Below, piece after piece: positions 23,405-30,320 of a stretch of DNA of 39,577 nt. The notes beneath the pieces were generated by a model, which worked only from the letters and a program-made list of their open reading frames with translations, made no database searches and was not told the DNA's origin. Source of the stretch: an uncultured Chloroflexales bacterium. Lineage in GTDB: Bacteria > Chloroflexota > Chloroflexia > Chloroflexales > Chloroflexaceae. Position numbers and translations under genes: made by a program. The stretch covers positions 1 through 39,577 of the forward strand of contig CALANA010000118.1 of assembly GCA_937925925.1 (NCBI GenBank), read 5' to 3'. The number at the start of each line of letters is the position of its first letter. Position 1 is the stretch's first letter.

Positions 23405-23518
23405 TATAGCAATCCTAATTATACTTGTAAACGTGGCATCCAGGCTTGACGCTAGACGGAGCGCTGCCAGCGTCAAGCCTGCACTCCGGGTCTTCACAAC
23501 TGATTGAGGATTGCTATA
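23405..23518. mobile_element. candidate MITE with nested inverted repeats
   Basis: Perfect 12-base terminal inverted repeats (TATAGCAATCCT at 23405-23416, AGGATTGCTATA at 23507-23518) enclose a second perfect 12-base inverted repeat (AGGCTTGACGCT at 23442-23453, AGCGTCAAGCCT at 23469-23480). The whole is 114 bases with no coding capacity and begins and ends with TA, as expected for IS630/mariner-type MITEs. It ends about 5 bases before the ribosome binding site of the next gene. The mobile origin is inferred. Confidence 0.5.
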
Positions 23519-23538
23519 CCTTTTTAAGGAGTAACGAC

Positions 23539-23820
23539 GTGAGTGGTCGAAATCAGCAGGACGATTGGGATGACAATTGGGATGATGAGTGGGATGATGA
23601 AGACGCTCGTCCTAAATCACCTGTAAAACGTTTTATAGATTGGAGCGGCTTTGGGACGCTGTTTGCCAGGAAGTCAGATGAAGACGATGAAGACGGAGGA
23701 CAGTCGGGCGGTATCCTGGCCTGGAGTCGTACTTATGGTCCGCGTCTGCTTTCGCTGCTATTCTTCGTGATCGGATTGGTATTGATCTTGCGCCTGGCTG
23801 TTGTCCATGCTGGTATGTAG
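23539..23820 (+). CDS. small acidic single-pass membrane protein
   Basis: Seen: 93 residues. The first 60 are very rich in Asp and Glu (DDWDDNWDDEWDDEDA and DEDDEDGG), split by a basic patch (KSPVKRFIDW). One membrane helix lies near the C-terminus (LLSLLFFVIGLVLILRLAVV), followed by a very short tail. No family is recognised. TTAAGGAG about 9 bases before supports the GTG at 23539-23541 as start. A MITE-like element lies immediately upstream, so the native promoter may be displaced or supplied by it. The HAD gene follows after 28 bases, so the two are probably one operon. Topology is probably acidic N-terminus in the cytoplasm. Confidence 0.7.
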   Translation: MSGRNQQDDWDDNWDDEWDDEDARPKSPVKRFIDWSGFGTLFARKSDEDDEDGGQSGGILAWSRTYGPRLLSLLFFVIGLVLILRLAVVHAGM

Positions 23821-23848
23821 TGCATGAAGAAATGGAGAGCCATACCGT

Positions 23849-24514
23849 TTGAACTCAGAACATCTGCGGGCTGTGTTGTGGGATATGGATGGGACACTGC
23901 TGGACTCGCGTGAGTATCACTGGTTGGCCTGGCGTGAGGCGCTGACTGCGGAGGGGTTTACCCTGACCTATGAGCAATTTCTGGCCTCGTTTGGTAAGCG
24001 TAATGATGCGATCTTGCGAGGGTTCTTTGGGGCTGATCTGTCCCAGAGTGAGATAGCGCGGATTAGTGATACCAAGGAAGCACGCTATCGTACGTATGTC
24101 CATACCTCTGGAATTACACTGCTGCCTGGTGTGGCAGACTGGCTCCAGCGCCTCAAGACCAGTGGCTGGCGCCAGGCGGTAGCATCTTCGGCACCACGCT
24201 TAAATGTTGAGACCATTGTGGCGGTGCTGAACCTGGGCGAGTTTTTCGCTACCCTGGTTAGTGCTGAAGATGTACAGCGTGGTAAGCCGGAGCCAGATGT
24301 GTTTCTGCTGGCGGCCGAGCGGTTGGCTGTTCCGCCCGCCCGCTGTGTGGTGGTCGAGGATGCACCGGCGGGGATCGAAGCGGCCCGACGTGCTGGTATG
24401 CGTACTATTGGGGTACGCTCTTCGCATGCTGATCTGGAGGCGCATACAGCGGATTATGTGGTTGCGTCGCTGGCGGAACTGCCTGACGATGCCTTCGAGC
24501 GGTTGATCTGCTAG
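23849..24514 (+). CDS. HAD-superfamily hydrolase (beta-phosphoglucomutase/phosphatase type)
   Basis: Seen: 221 residues. HAD motif I is WDMDGTLLDS at about 11-20, then a helical cap domain. Motif II is VASSAP, motif III Lys lies in GKPEPDVFL, and motif IV is VVEDAPAGIEAARRAGM. Known: this subfamily (HAD-IA) contains sugar-phosphate phosphatases and beta-phosphoglucomutase. Which one is not decided by sequence alone. The start appears to be TTG at 23849-23851; GGAGAG lies about 10 bases before, and no in-frame ATG or GTG fits better. It follows the small membrane-protein gene on the same strand. Confidence 0.88.
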   Translation: MNSEHLRAVLWDMDGTLLDSREYHWLAWREALTAEGFTLTYEQFLASFGKRNDAILRGFFGADLSQSEIARISDTKEARYRTYVHTSGITLLPGVADWLQRLKTSGWRQAVASSAPRLNVETIVAVLNLGEFFATLVSAEDVQRGKPEPDVFLLAAERLAVPPARCVVVEDAPAGIEAARRAGMRTIGVRSSHADLEAHTADYVVASLAELPDDAFERLIC

Positions 24515-24733
24515 GAGGATCGGTAGTGTGGCAACGCGGCAGCTATGCTGCCGCACTCCATATGGCGGCAACGCGGCAGCATGTAACCGTTCAGGTGGTA
24601 CCTGCACCGCCGGGGGCGCGGGGGCCGCAGCCCCCGCAAAACCAGGAGACTCCAGGAGAGGCAACGCCCCGCCTGACCACCCCACCTGAACGGTTACTGG
24701 CAGCATGGCTACCGCACTCTATACTGATGCACC
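24515..24733. repeat. inverted-repeat spacer between convergent genes, possible bidirectional terminator or MITE
   Basis: A perfect 16-base inverted repeat (GTAACCGTTCAGGTGG at 24583-24598, CCACCTGAACGGTTAC at 24682-24697) encloses a GC-rich hairpin near 24620-24641 (GCGGGGGC then CGCA then GCCCCCGC) followed by AAAA. The word GGCAGCAT flanks both sides (24575-24582 and 24699-24706). GCAACGCGGCAGC recurs at about 24532 and 24568. The place between convergent genes suits a two-way terminator; the nested layout also suits a MITE. Confidence 0.5.
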
Positions 24734-25153
24734 TTACTCTGCTTCGTGAATGGTGTAACTATGTTCCAGCGTCACGGCTTTTCTCAACATGCTCTGTGCC
24801 GGGCAATATTTCTGTTCGGATAATTCAATCGCCTGCTCAACAGCCTTTGGGTTGAGGTTGCGTCCAGTAAAAATATACTCGATCTGCATACGGGTGAAAT
24901 TGCGCGGATGTTCACTGGCCTGCTCCGTCTGTACCCGCACCTCAAATGCAGTAACTTCCTCCCGTTTCTTGTGGAGAATCGAGATTACATCCATGGCCGT
25001 ACATCCCGCCAGACTGATCGCCATCAACTCCAGCGGCCGAAATCCATCGTTATCGCCACCAACGGCCGGCGTTGTGCCCAACGGTACGGTGAAACCGCTG
25101 TCGGCAGTTCCGGTGAATGACATACGCCCTTGCCATGTTACGCTGGCTTGCAT
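24734..25153 (-). CDS. OsmC-family peroxiredoxin-like protein
   Basis: Seen: 139 residues with the two conserved cysteines of the OsmC fold, one in SLAGCTAMDV at about residue 50 and one in EQKYCPAQSML near 117. RPLELMAISLAGC is typical of the YhfA-like branch. Known: OsmC proteins reduce organic hydroperoxides using these cysteines; the physiological substrate of the YhfA branch is less certain. GAGGAG lies before the ATG at 25151-25153, and a promoter with TTGTTG-17-TGTAAT is just upstream, so the gene has its own transcript. Confidence 0.9.
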   Translation of the reverse strand: MQASVTWQGRMSFTGTADSGFTVPLGTTPAVGGDNDGFRPLELMAISLAGCTAMDVISILHKKREEVTAFEVRVQTEQASEHPRNFTRMQIEYIFTGRNLNPKAVEQAIELSEQKYCPAQSMLRKAVTLEHSYTIHEAE

Positions 25154-25171
25154 ACCAATTGCTCCTCTCAG

Positions 25172-25200
25172 ATTACACGAGGTACGTGGTGAAACAACAA
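25172..25200 (-). promoter_or_regulatory. promoter of the OsmC gene
   Basis: On the minus strand a -35 box TTGTTG (25195-25200), a 17-base spacer and a -10 box TGTAAT (25172-25177) lie just before the gene. The start would fall near 25165, leaving a short leader that carries GAGGAG. Confidence 0.5.
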
Positions 25201-25267
25201 GGTGAAGCTATGTCATAGTGTTGCATCATGCCGTTCAGACCACCATCACCGCGTATGTCCTTTCAGA

Positions 25268-26317
25268 TCATTTAATAATCCCCTGAGCTACCATCAACTC
25301 GGCGTTCAGAATCGATCCCCCTGCCGCGCCACGAATCGTATTATGCGCCAGTGCCACAAATTTGTACACCAGCAACGGGCAAGGTCGTATGCGTCCCACC
25401 ACCGTTGCCATGCCATCGCCAGCATCACGGTCGCGGCGCGACTGGGGTCGGTCAGGCTCGTCGCGGACAATAATGGGGGTGCGGGGGGCGCTGGGTAAGT
25501 CTAGCTCCTGGGGCAGACCACGAAAATCGCGCAATGTGGCGAGCAGTTCATCGGGCCGAGCCTGGCGTTCCAACGCGATTGAGATACATTCCAGATGTCC
25601 CTCCAGCACAGGCACGCGATTGCAGTGAGCCGAAATGATCATGCTAGCCGGTTTAATCTGCGTACCATCAAATGTGCCCAGCATCTTCTGTGGTTCCGTC
25701 TCCACTTTTGGCTCCTCACCGCCAATATAGGGAATCACGTTATCACCAGCATCGTAACTGGGTACCCCTGGATAACCTGCACCGGAAAGGGCTTGCATAC
25801 TAACGACTAGCACTTTGCTGACCCCAAAGGCACGATGGAGCGGATGCAGCGCCATCACCAGCGGGGTTGAGGTGCAGTTGGGATTGGTGACAATTGCACC
25901 GCTCCAACGACGCTGCTGGCGCTGGATCTCAATCAGGCCTAGATGATCAGGATTGACTTCGGGGATGAGTAAGGGGACATTATCGGCCATACGATGGTTC
26001 GATGCATTGGAGCAAACAATGTGACCGGCTGCTGCCAACCGTTCCTCAATCGGCCCGGCGACATTACTCGGTAGCGCCGAGAAAACGAGCGGCGTATCGA
26101 GATGTGCATCGCTGCCGTGGATCGGCATGTCGCGCACGTTTGCCGGCATATCGTGATCGAGTACCCAGCGACACGATTCGCCATAGGTGCGCCCTGCGGT
26201 GCGCTCACTGCCGGTCAGGGCGGCAATTTCAAACCAGGGATGATCCTGTAGAAGCTGAATAAACCGTTGCCCCACTGTACCGGTTGCACCCAGTACGGCT
26301 ACTTTGATTGTTGGCAT
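25268..26317 (-). CDS. asd: aspartate-semialdehyde dehydrogenase, archaeal/fungal type
   Basis: Seen: 349 residues with the NADP-binding VLGATGTVGQRF at 8-19, catalytic Cys148 in NPNCTS, the segment SGAGYPGVPSYDAGDNVIPYIGGEE characteristic of the archaeal/yeast branch, and the active-site His in SAHCNRVPVLEGH. Known: it reduces aspartyl phosphate to aspartate semialdehyde on the way to lysine, threonine and methionine. The related malonyl-CoA reductase of Sulfolobales shares this fold, so the branch needs a tree. I chose the second ATG (26315-26317), because AGGAG lies 7 bases from it but only 1 base from the first ATG (26321-26323). No other amino-acid gene lies beside it. Confidence 0.9.
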   Translation of the reverse strand: MPTIKVAVLGATGTVGQRFIQLLQDHPWFEIAALTGSERTAGRTYGESCRWVLDHDMPANVRDMPIHGSDAHLDTPLVFSALPSNVAGPIEERLAAAGHIVCSNASNHRMADNVPLLIPEVNPDHLGLIEIQRQQRRWSGAIVTNPNCTSTPLVMALHPLHRAFGVSKVLVVSMQALSGAGYPGVPSYDAGDNVIPYIGGEEPKVETEPQKMLGTFDGTQIKPASMIISAHCNRVPVLEGHLECISIALERQARPDELLATLRDFRGLPQELDLPSAPRTPIIVRDEPDRPQSRRDRDAGDGMATVVGRIRPCPLLVYKFVALAHNTIRGAAGGSILNAELMVAQGIIK

Positions 26318-26323
26318 GCACAT

Positions 26324-26700
26324 GCTCCTAGCGCAATTCTAAATTCCTTGTGAAGACCTGGAGTCCTGGCTTGAGACGCGCTCTAGCTCCGTCCAGGCTA
26401 GAGTTGCTACTCTAATGTACCATAGCGATAGGCTCGCTATAGTACCATAGCACTTACGCTCCGGCAAGGGAACGATAGCTCCTATTGCGTGTTCCCCTAC
26501 GTGTGAACAGTTATCCCGTGAACAAGGGTAGCACAGATTTCAGTTTTGGTGTATAATCATTAAAATAAGTTACTCCGTTAACAATGTTTCACAAAATGAG
26601 TAGGAATGACGCGGTGGTAGGTGGTATAGTCAGTTCATCTTGTCATTTTTGGCAGAGCCATAGCGGAAAAGACGTTTTGTTCACGTGACTGCGTACCTGT
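26324..26700. other. intergenic region between divergent asd and the wHTH-like gene
   Basis: No gene is supported. It holds a repeat-family remnant near 26357-26405 (GGAGTCCTGGCTTGAG and CCAGGCTAGAG). GTACCATAGC occurs twice at 26418-26427 and 26443-26452 around the dyad AGCGA/TCGCT. A TATAAT lies at 26552-26557 on the plus strand without a clear -35 box, and AT-rich DNA follows to about 26610. Confidence 0.4.
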
Positions 26701-26973
26701 TGTAAAATGACAGGACTTGACTGTCTGGCCCCGATCTCTTTTCGGTCTAAAGAACACGCTGGCGAAGATCAAAAGATCTGCTGACCAGCGTGTAAAGCTG
26801 GTACAAATACAAGAGTCGTCCCTCTATCTCTCGCGAGCAACGTAAGGGTTATGATATCGGCTCCTCCCATGAGTGCAGGAGGCAGCCTCCGTGCTATGAG
26901 GCAGCGTTCAAGTTTGAAAGCGACCTTTAGCTCGGTGGGACCACAGGGAATCTCAAAGAAGGAGACAAAGTCG
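26677..26973 (+). ncRNA. candidate structured 5' leader
   Basis: A weak promoter (TTGTTC at 26677-26682, 18 bases, TGTAAA at 26701-26706) precedes a leader of about 260 bases. Its main feature is a long hairpin at 26754-26794: outer arms ACACGCTGG and CCAGCGTGT, inner stem AGATC-AAAA-GATCT, and an asymmetric internal loop CGA opposite GCTGA, which could form tandem G-A pairs like a kink-turn. Further dyads (CTCCTCCCAT / GAGGCAGCCTCC) follow near 26860-26890. The leader ends in AAGGAGAC before the ATG at 26974. Class not recognised. Confidence 0.4.
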
Positions 26974-27366
26974 ATGATTGACCCAACTGTTCAACTTTTG
27001 CTAGAAAAAGCTATTGATACACCGACGAAGCTGCAGTTGTTGCTGATTTTTCATGAGAATCCCAAACTGGATGTGACCCCGGCCAGGATGTCTGAGCGTT
27101 CGTGTCGCGATATATGGAGCGTGACTCAGGCGTTGCAAGAATTGGCAGAGGACGGTGTGTTGCACGTTCGTACTGGTTCCAGCCGGGGCGATGTACGGTA
27201 TACGTATGTACCTCGACCGGAGTATGTCGAACCCATTCGGCGGCTCGTGCGCAACTACAACGACCCGCTAGAGCGTGATGTGCTTCATCGCTCTATTCGG
27301 GATCTGGCGGCCTATGCGCCCTTCCGCCGGCAATCGACCTGGGAACCACAGGCACTACTCGTCTAA
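26974..27366 (+). CDS. small protein with winged-helix-like fold
   Basis: Seen: 130 residues, MIDPTVQLLLEKAIDTPTKLQLLLIFHENP at the start, then a helix-turn-helix-like pattern (RMSERSCRDIWSVTQALQELAEDGVLHVRTG) followed by a two-strand wing (RYTYVPRPEY) and a charged helix. The layout is that of a winged-helix DNA-binding domain of MarR/PadR-like type, but no family is firmly recognised. AAGGAGAC lies 7 bases before this ATG. The frame stays open upstream to an ATG at 26851, but that extension is low in structure and lies within the leader, so I reject it. A strong terminator follows. Single-gene transcript. Confidence 0.7.
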   Translation: MIDPTVQLLLEKAIDTPTKLQLLLIFHENPKLDVTPARMSERSCRDIWSVTQALQELAEDGVLHVRTGSSRGDVRYTYVPRPEYVEPIRRLVRNYNDPLERDVLHRSIRDLAAYAPFRRQSTWEPQALLV

Positions 27367-27401
27367 TAGCGGGTACATGAGTTGATACGACTGCTATATT
27401 G

Positions 27402-27431
27402 CTGGCTCTGCCGCACAGCAGGGCCAGTTTT
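27402..27431 (+). terminator. intrinsic terminator after the wHTH-like gene
   Basis: A 10-base-pair stem (CTGGCTCTGC at 27402-27411 and GCAGGGCCAG at 27418-27427, one G-U pair), loop CGCACA, followed by TTTTG. It lies 36 bases after the stop. Confidence 0.75.
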
Positions 27432-27454
27432 GTATCGCGTGGTTAGGTATCTGG

Positions 27455-27489
27455 CCTGGTGGTGCTGTCCTTAGCACCACCAGGTTTAT
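27455..27489 (+). terminator. second hairpin terminator
   Basis: A perfect 12-base-pair stem (CCTGGTGGTGCT at 27455-27466 and AGCACCACCAGG at 27473-27484) with a six-base loop, followed by TTTATC. It backs up the first terminator. Confidence 0.6.
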
Positions 27490-28110
27490 CTATACGCTAT
27501 GTTTATCGTTAGGGCGATCGCACCTGCTACGTTTCAGATGTAAGCTTTTTGTCCAACCCTGGTTGTAATACCGTTTCGATGTGACCCTTCCGCGTGTTTG
27601 TGTCATGCACCCGCGTTCCACCGTCGTTCCCCCCCTTTCCCCTCTCGTGTGTCAGTTTTTTTGCGCAACGCTCGGTTGTGCGGCATCAGGACGCCCCCCC
27701 CAGCGGGAGGGCCGGGGGATGGCAAGGGCGTTTTGCTACATCGCAATGAGGTATAATTAAGAAACCTGCACATGTGAAGTTCCCCCTTGCCTCCACGCCA
27801 TCCGAGCAGGGGGTAGCAGGGGCAAAAGAGGCGGAAGGGCGAAGTCAAATTGATATAATGGGGCACATCGAGCAACCACGGAGGGTTGCTCGGCCCCGAC
27901 GGGCGCATCCGTATGCCGCTTTTGCTCTCAACTATGAAGGCAACATAGTTTAAGGGCGCAACATAGCAGGGGCAGATCAGTGACGAAGCTTTGTCACACG
28001 TACGGGTTCACCCCCTTCTCCTGGGAGCGAGGGCATCTTGCCCTCGCGTGCCAGATGGAGTGCGCCCCACTCTCGCACCCAGGGGTGCCAGGTACTTGTC
28101 ACACTCAAAC
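27490..28110. other. intergenic region with scattered repeats and TATAAT boxes
   Basis: About 620 bases with no convincing gene. TATAAT occurs at 27752-27757 and 27854-27859 without good -35 boxes. The 26-base segment at 27831-27856 matches 13846-13871. A dyad GTGAC-N8-GTCAC lies at 27980-27997. A hairpin repeat at 28019-28080 has a perfect stem GCGAGGGCA/TGCCCTCGC with loop TCT, and belongs to the family at 23211-23282. Frames open on the minus strand in the C-rich part do not look like protein. Confidence 0.5.
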
Positions 28111-28139
28111 TTGACAACCGGGGCGGCACGTTCTACGCT
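28096..28139 (+). promoter_or_regulatory. promoter of the dnaJ/cbpA gene with an overlapping dyad
   Basis: TTGACA (28111-28116), 17 bases and TACGCT (28134-28139) lie about 43 bases before the ATG. The -35 box overlaps one arm of an inverted repeat TTGTCA (28096-28101) / TGACAA (28112-28117), a possible operator. It is not a CIRCE element. Confidence 0.55.
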
Positions 28140-28181
28140 ACATACAGACATGGTACAGCATAGTTGAGGAGCTGGCTGACA

Positions 28182-29096
28182 ATGGAATATAAAGATTATT
28201 ATCGCATACTGGGGGTTGATCGCAGTGCCAGCGAGCAGGAAATTAAGCAAGCCTATCGCAAGCTGGCACGACAGTATCACCCTGACATTAATCCCGGTGA
28301 TAAACAGGCCGAAACACGCTTTAAGGAAATCAATGAAGCTTATGAGGTGCTTTCGGATAAGGAGAAGCGTGCAAAATATGATCGGTTTGGCCGTGATTGG
28401 AATCGGTATGAGCAGGTGGGCGGCGGTCGCGGTTTCGATTGGAGTGCATATGGCGGCGGCAGCGGTGGAGGCGTCAGTGTTGACTTTGGTGACATCTTTG
28501 AGACCCTGTTTGGTGGTGGCATGCCTGGTACCCAACGGCCTGCTGGTGGGGGCTTCAACATGCGCATGGAAGGGCAGGATGTCGAGCGTACAGTTGACAT
28601 AACGCTGGAAGAGGCGTTTAGCGGTACACAGCGACGCATCCAGGCGACCAGCGCCGATGGTAACCCACGGACAATTACCGCCAAAATACCGGCCGGGGCG
28701 GACAATGGTACCCGCGTGCGGATAGCAGGCGAAGGTGGCCCGGGGATGGGTGGCGGCAATCGGGGCGATTTGATGTTGCTCGTCCGCGTATTACCCCACG
28801 AACACTTTCAGCGTGAGGGAAACGATCTGAAAACAGATGTCCAGGTCGATCTGTATACACTCCTTTTAGGAGGTGAGATCCAGGTGCAAACGCTTGATGG
28901 CAAGAAGTTGACGTTGAACATTCCGGCCGGTACTCCGAACGGGCGTGTGTTTCGGCTCAATGGACAGGGGATGCCTTCAATCCGCTCACCTCAGCAGCGT
29001 GGTGATCTGTATGTTACTGCCCAGGCGTTGCTCCCCAGCCGTCTTTCTGCGCGTGAACGAGAGTTGTTTGAGGAATTGCGGAGTCTGCGCCGTTAG
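28182..29096 (+). CDS. cbpA: DnaJ-family co-chaperone of CbpA type
   Basis: Seen: 304 residues. The J domain lies at about 3-68 with HPD in [11 protein letters not shown] Gly-rich segment follows (about 80-130), and then two beta-barrel substrate domains with [19 protein letters not shown] and [16 protein letters not shown]. The CxxCxGxG zinc repeats of classical DnaJ are absent, hence CbpA-like. Known: it delivers unfolded proteins to DnaK. The ATG at 28182 is the natural J-domain start; GAGGAG lies about 10 bases before it. It stands alone with its own promoter, without dnaK or grpE nearby. The symbol marks the type, not proven orthology. Confidence 0.9.
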   Translation: MEYKDYYRILGVDRSASEQEIKQAYRKLARQYHPDINPGDKQAETRFKEINEAYEVLSDKEKRAKYDRFGRDWNRYEQVGGGRGFDWSAYGGGSGGGVSVDFGDIFETLFGGGMPGTQRPAGGGFNMRMEGQDVERTVDITLEEAFSGTQRRIQATSADGNPRTITAKIPAGADNGTRVRIAGEGGPGMGGGNRGDLMLLVRVLPHEHFQREGNDLKTDVQVDLYTLLLGGEIQVQTLDGKKLTLNIPAGTPNGRVFRLNGQGMPSIRSPQQRGDLYVTAQALLPSRLSARERELFEELRSLRR

Positions 29097-29549
29097 CCCA
29101 GGTTCATATCGAGCCGACTGGAGTCCCGGCTTGAGTCGGGTCTGAGTGGCATATCGAGCGCGACTGGAGTCCCGGCTTGAGCCGGGTCTGAGTGGCCGTA
29201 GGCAGCAGGGCTACGGCACTGCAGCAGTGCCCCACAGCGCCCGCAGCGCTACTGCAGCAGTGCCCCACAGCGCCCGCAGCGCTCTACAAAGACTATGCCA
29301 TGATCGTCGGGGCACCCACAAGGGGTGCCTGCAATGCCCGCATAGCTCCGCATAGCCCTGCATTGGCCGCATTGTCTCCCGCAATGCCGGAATGCCCCGC
29401 ATTATCCATTGTCCTCATTGCTGTGCAACGCTTCGCATGGCTCTCGTTGCTTCGTTGTGTGGCAATGGATGGTAATGTGGGCACTCACAAGAGGTGCCCC
29501 TCGATGTTCATTGCAGAGCAACGATAGCGTTGTATTGTTCGTATTCTAT
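29097..29549. repeat. intergenic repeat cluster after dnaJ/cbpA
   Basis: No gene is supported. A 45-base unit (ATATCGAGCSCGACTGGAGT with CCCGGCTTGAG) is repeated at 29106 and 29151. A 30-base unit starting GCAGCAGTGCCCCACAGCGC lies at 29221-29250 and 29254-29283 (period 33). The GGGGCACC/GGGTGCC hairpin unit seen at 12184-12450 and 13601 recurs near 29299-29330 and, inverted, near 29471-29503. Confidence 0.75.
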
Positions 29550-29583
29550 TATGTGCAACATAGGATCTGATATGTTGCACATA
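29550..29583 (+). promoter_or_regulatory. twin palindromic operator candidate
   Basis: TATGTGCAACATA (29550-29562) and TATGTTGCACATA (29571-29583) are each a 5-3-5 palindrome TATGT-N3-ACATA and together form a perfect 13-base inverted repeat with an 8-base centre. Their centres are 21 bases apart, two helical turns. They lie about 50 bases upstream of the -35 box of the next promoter. A regulator binding as a pair of dimers is inferred. Confidence 0.6.
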
Positions 29584-29631
29584 GTAACCCGCCTTTTCTA
29601 TCGGTTTTCTTGCATCACCATCGCCGTATTG

Positions 29632-29660
29632 TTGCTTTTTTTGTCTCTACACCGTACAAT
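29632..29660 (+). promoter_or_regulatory. promoter of the helical protein / STAS operon
   Basis: TTGCTT (29632-29637), 17 bases and TACAAT (29655-29660) predict a start near 29667 and a leader of about 75 bases to the ATG at 29743. This argues against the longer in-frame starts that would lie upstream of the promoter. Confidence 0.6.
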
Positions 29661-29742
29661 CTACCACAGGAAAGTTTTGATATGGTGTAGAGCAGAGACG
29701 CGACCTTTTCTGCTGCTATTACCGTCCAAAGAGTATATTATT

Positions 29743-30216
29743 ATGTCAATTCAATCGCTGACTGATCAATTTGCTCAGGCACTGGAGCTGGTTGATTCTG
29801 TTGCCACCCGTGCCTACTCCCAGAACCTGTCGCGTATGGTGAATGCGGTTAATGAGACGATGCAGCAGCACCCGCAACTGCCCGATCTTATTGGCCCGAA
29901 TCCCATCCAGGTGATGGAGGAACACCGCAACAACCTTGCCCGGTTGATGCTGGCACAGTTCCGATTTAATGGCGCACGCACGCTGGTGGGGGGGCTGATC
30001 TGGATGGATCGTACTCTTATCGAGAGCGGATTTTCCCCGGACTATTTTCTGGTGGAACTGGATGTCTGGATGCAGACCATCGATCAGCATCTGGATGCAC
30101 GTAGCGCTCGACCGATTAAGCAGGTGTATCAACTGATGCGCGATGTCCACCCGCAAATCCTGGTGTTAGCGCAACAGAGTGAATCAGAACCGCCGCCGAA
30201 CAATACGATGCGCTAA
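29743..30216 (+). CDS. uncharacterised helical protein
   Basis: Seen: 157 residues, almost wholly alpha-helical by pattern. A Gln/Asn-rich first helix region is followed by EHRNNLARLMLAQFRFNGARTLVGGLIWMDRTLIESGFSPDYFLVELDVWMQTIDQHL, which has the look of a conserved helical-bundle sensory or partner domain (regularly spaced Trp, Arg and acidic residues). No family is recognised and there is no membrane segment. A promoter predicts its start downstream of 29660, so ATG 29743 is taken; there is no clear ribosome binding site. It precedes the PAS-PAS-STAS gene by 104 bases on the same strand, so it may be its functional partner, but this is inference from context. Confidence 0.7.
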   Translation: MSIQSLTDQFAQALELVDSVATRAYSQNLSRMVNAVNETMQQHPQLPDLIGPNPIQVMEEHRNNLARLMLAQFRFNGARTLVGGLIWMDRTLIESGFSPDYFLVELDVWMQTIDQHLDARSARPIKQVYQLMRDVHPQILVLAQQSESEPPPNNTMR

Positions 30217-30320
30217 GAACCGTGGTAGCACTATGTATGTGCCGGCTCGTAGTGGATAATCAGTGAGCCGTCCCTCTGCTATGGCGGGAATAACGATACG
30301 AACCGAGAGGAGAGACACCC

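Noticed and set aside
26925-26955. T-box-like sequence (GGTGGGACCACAGGG)
   Set aside because: It resembles the T-box core only loosely (a G where the discriminator-pairing base is usually A or U), no specifier stem with AGTA bulge is seen, and the downstream gene is not tRNA- or amino-acid-related.
26851-26973. Upstream start for the wHTH-like protein giving 171 residues
   Set aside because: The added 41 residues are low in predicted structure and the internal ATG at 26974 has a far better ribosome binding site.
27603-27908. 101-codon minus-strand protein rich in Pro, Gly and Arg
   Set aside because: It lies in a C-rich spacer with a repeat segment, has no ribosome binding site and no protein-like pattern.
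28096-28117. CIRCE heat-shock operator before the dnaJ/cbpA gene
   Set aside because: The dyad TTGTCA-N10-TGACAA does not match the CIRCE arms or spacing.
29494-29742. Upstream start for the helical protein with an apparent membrane segment
   Set aside because: It would begin before the well-formed promoter at 29632-29660 and inside the repeat and operator region.
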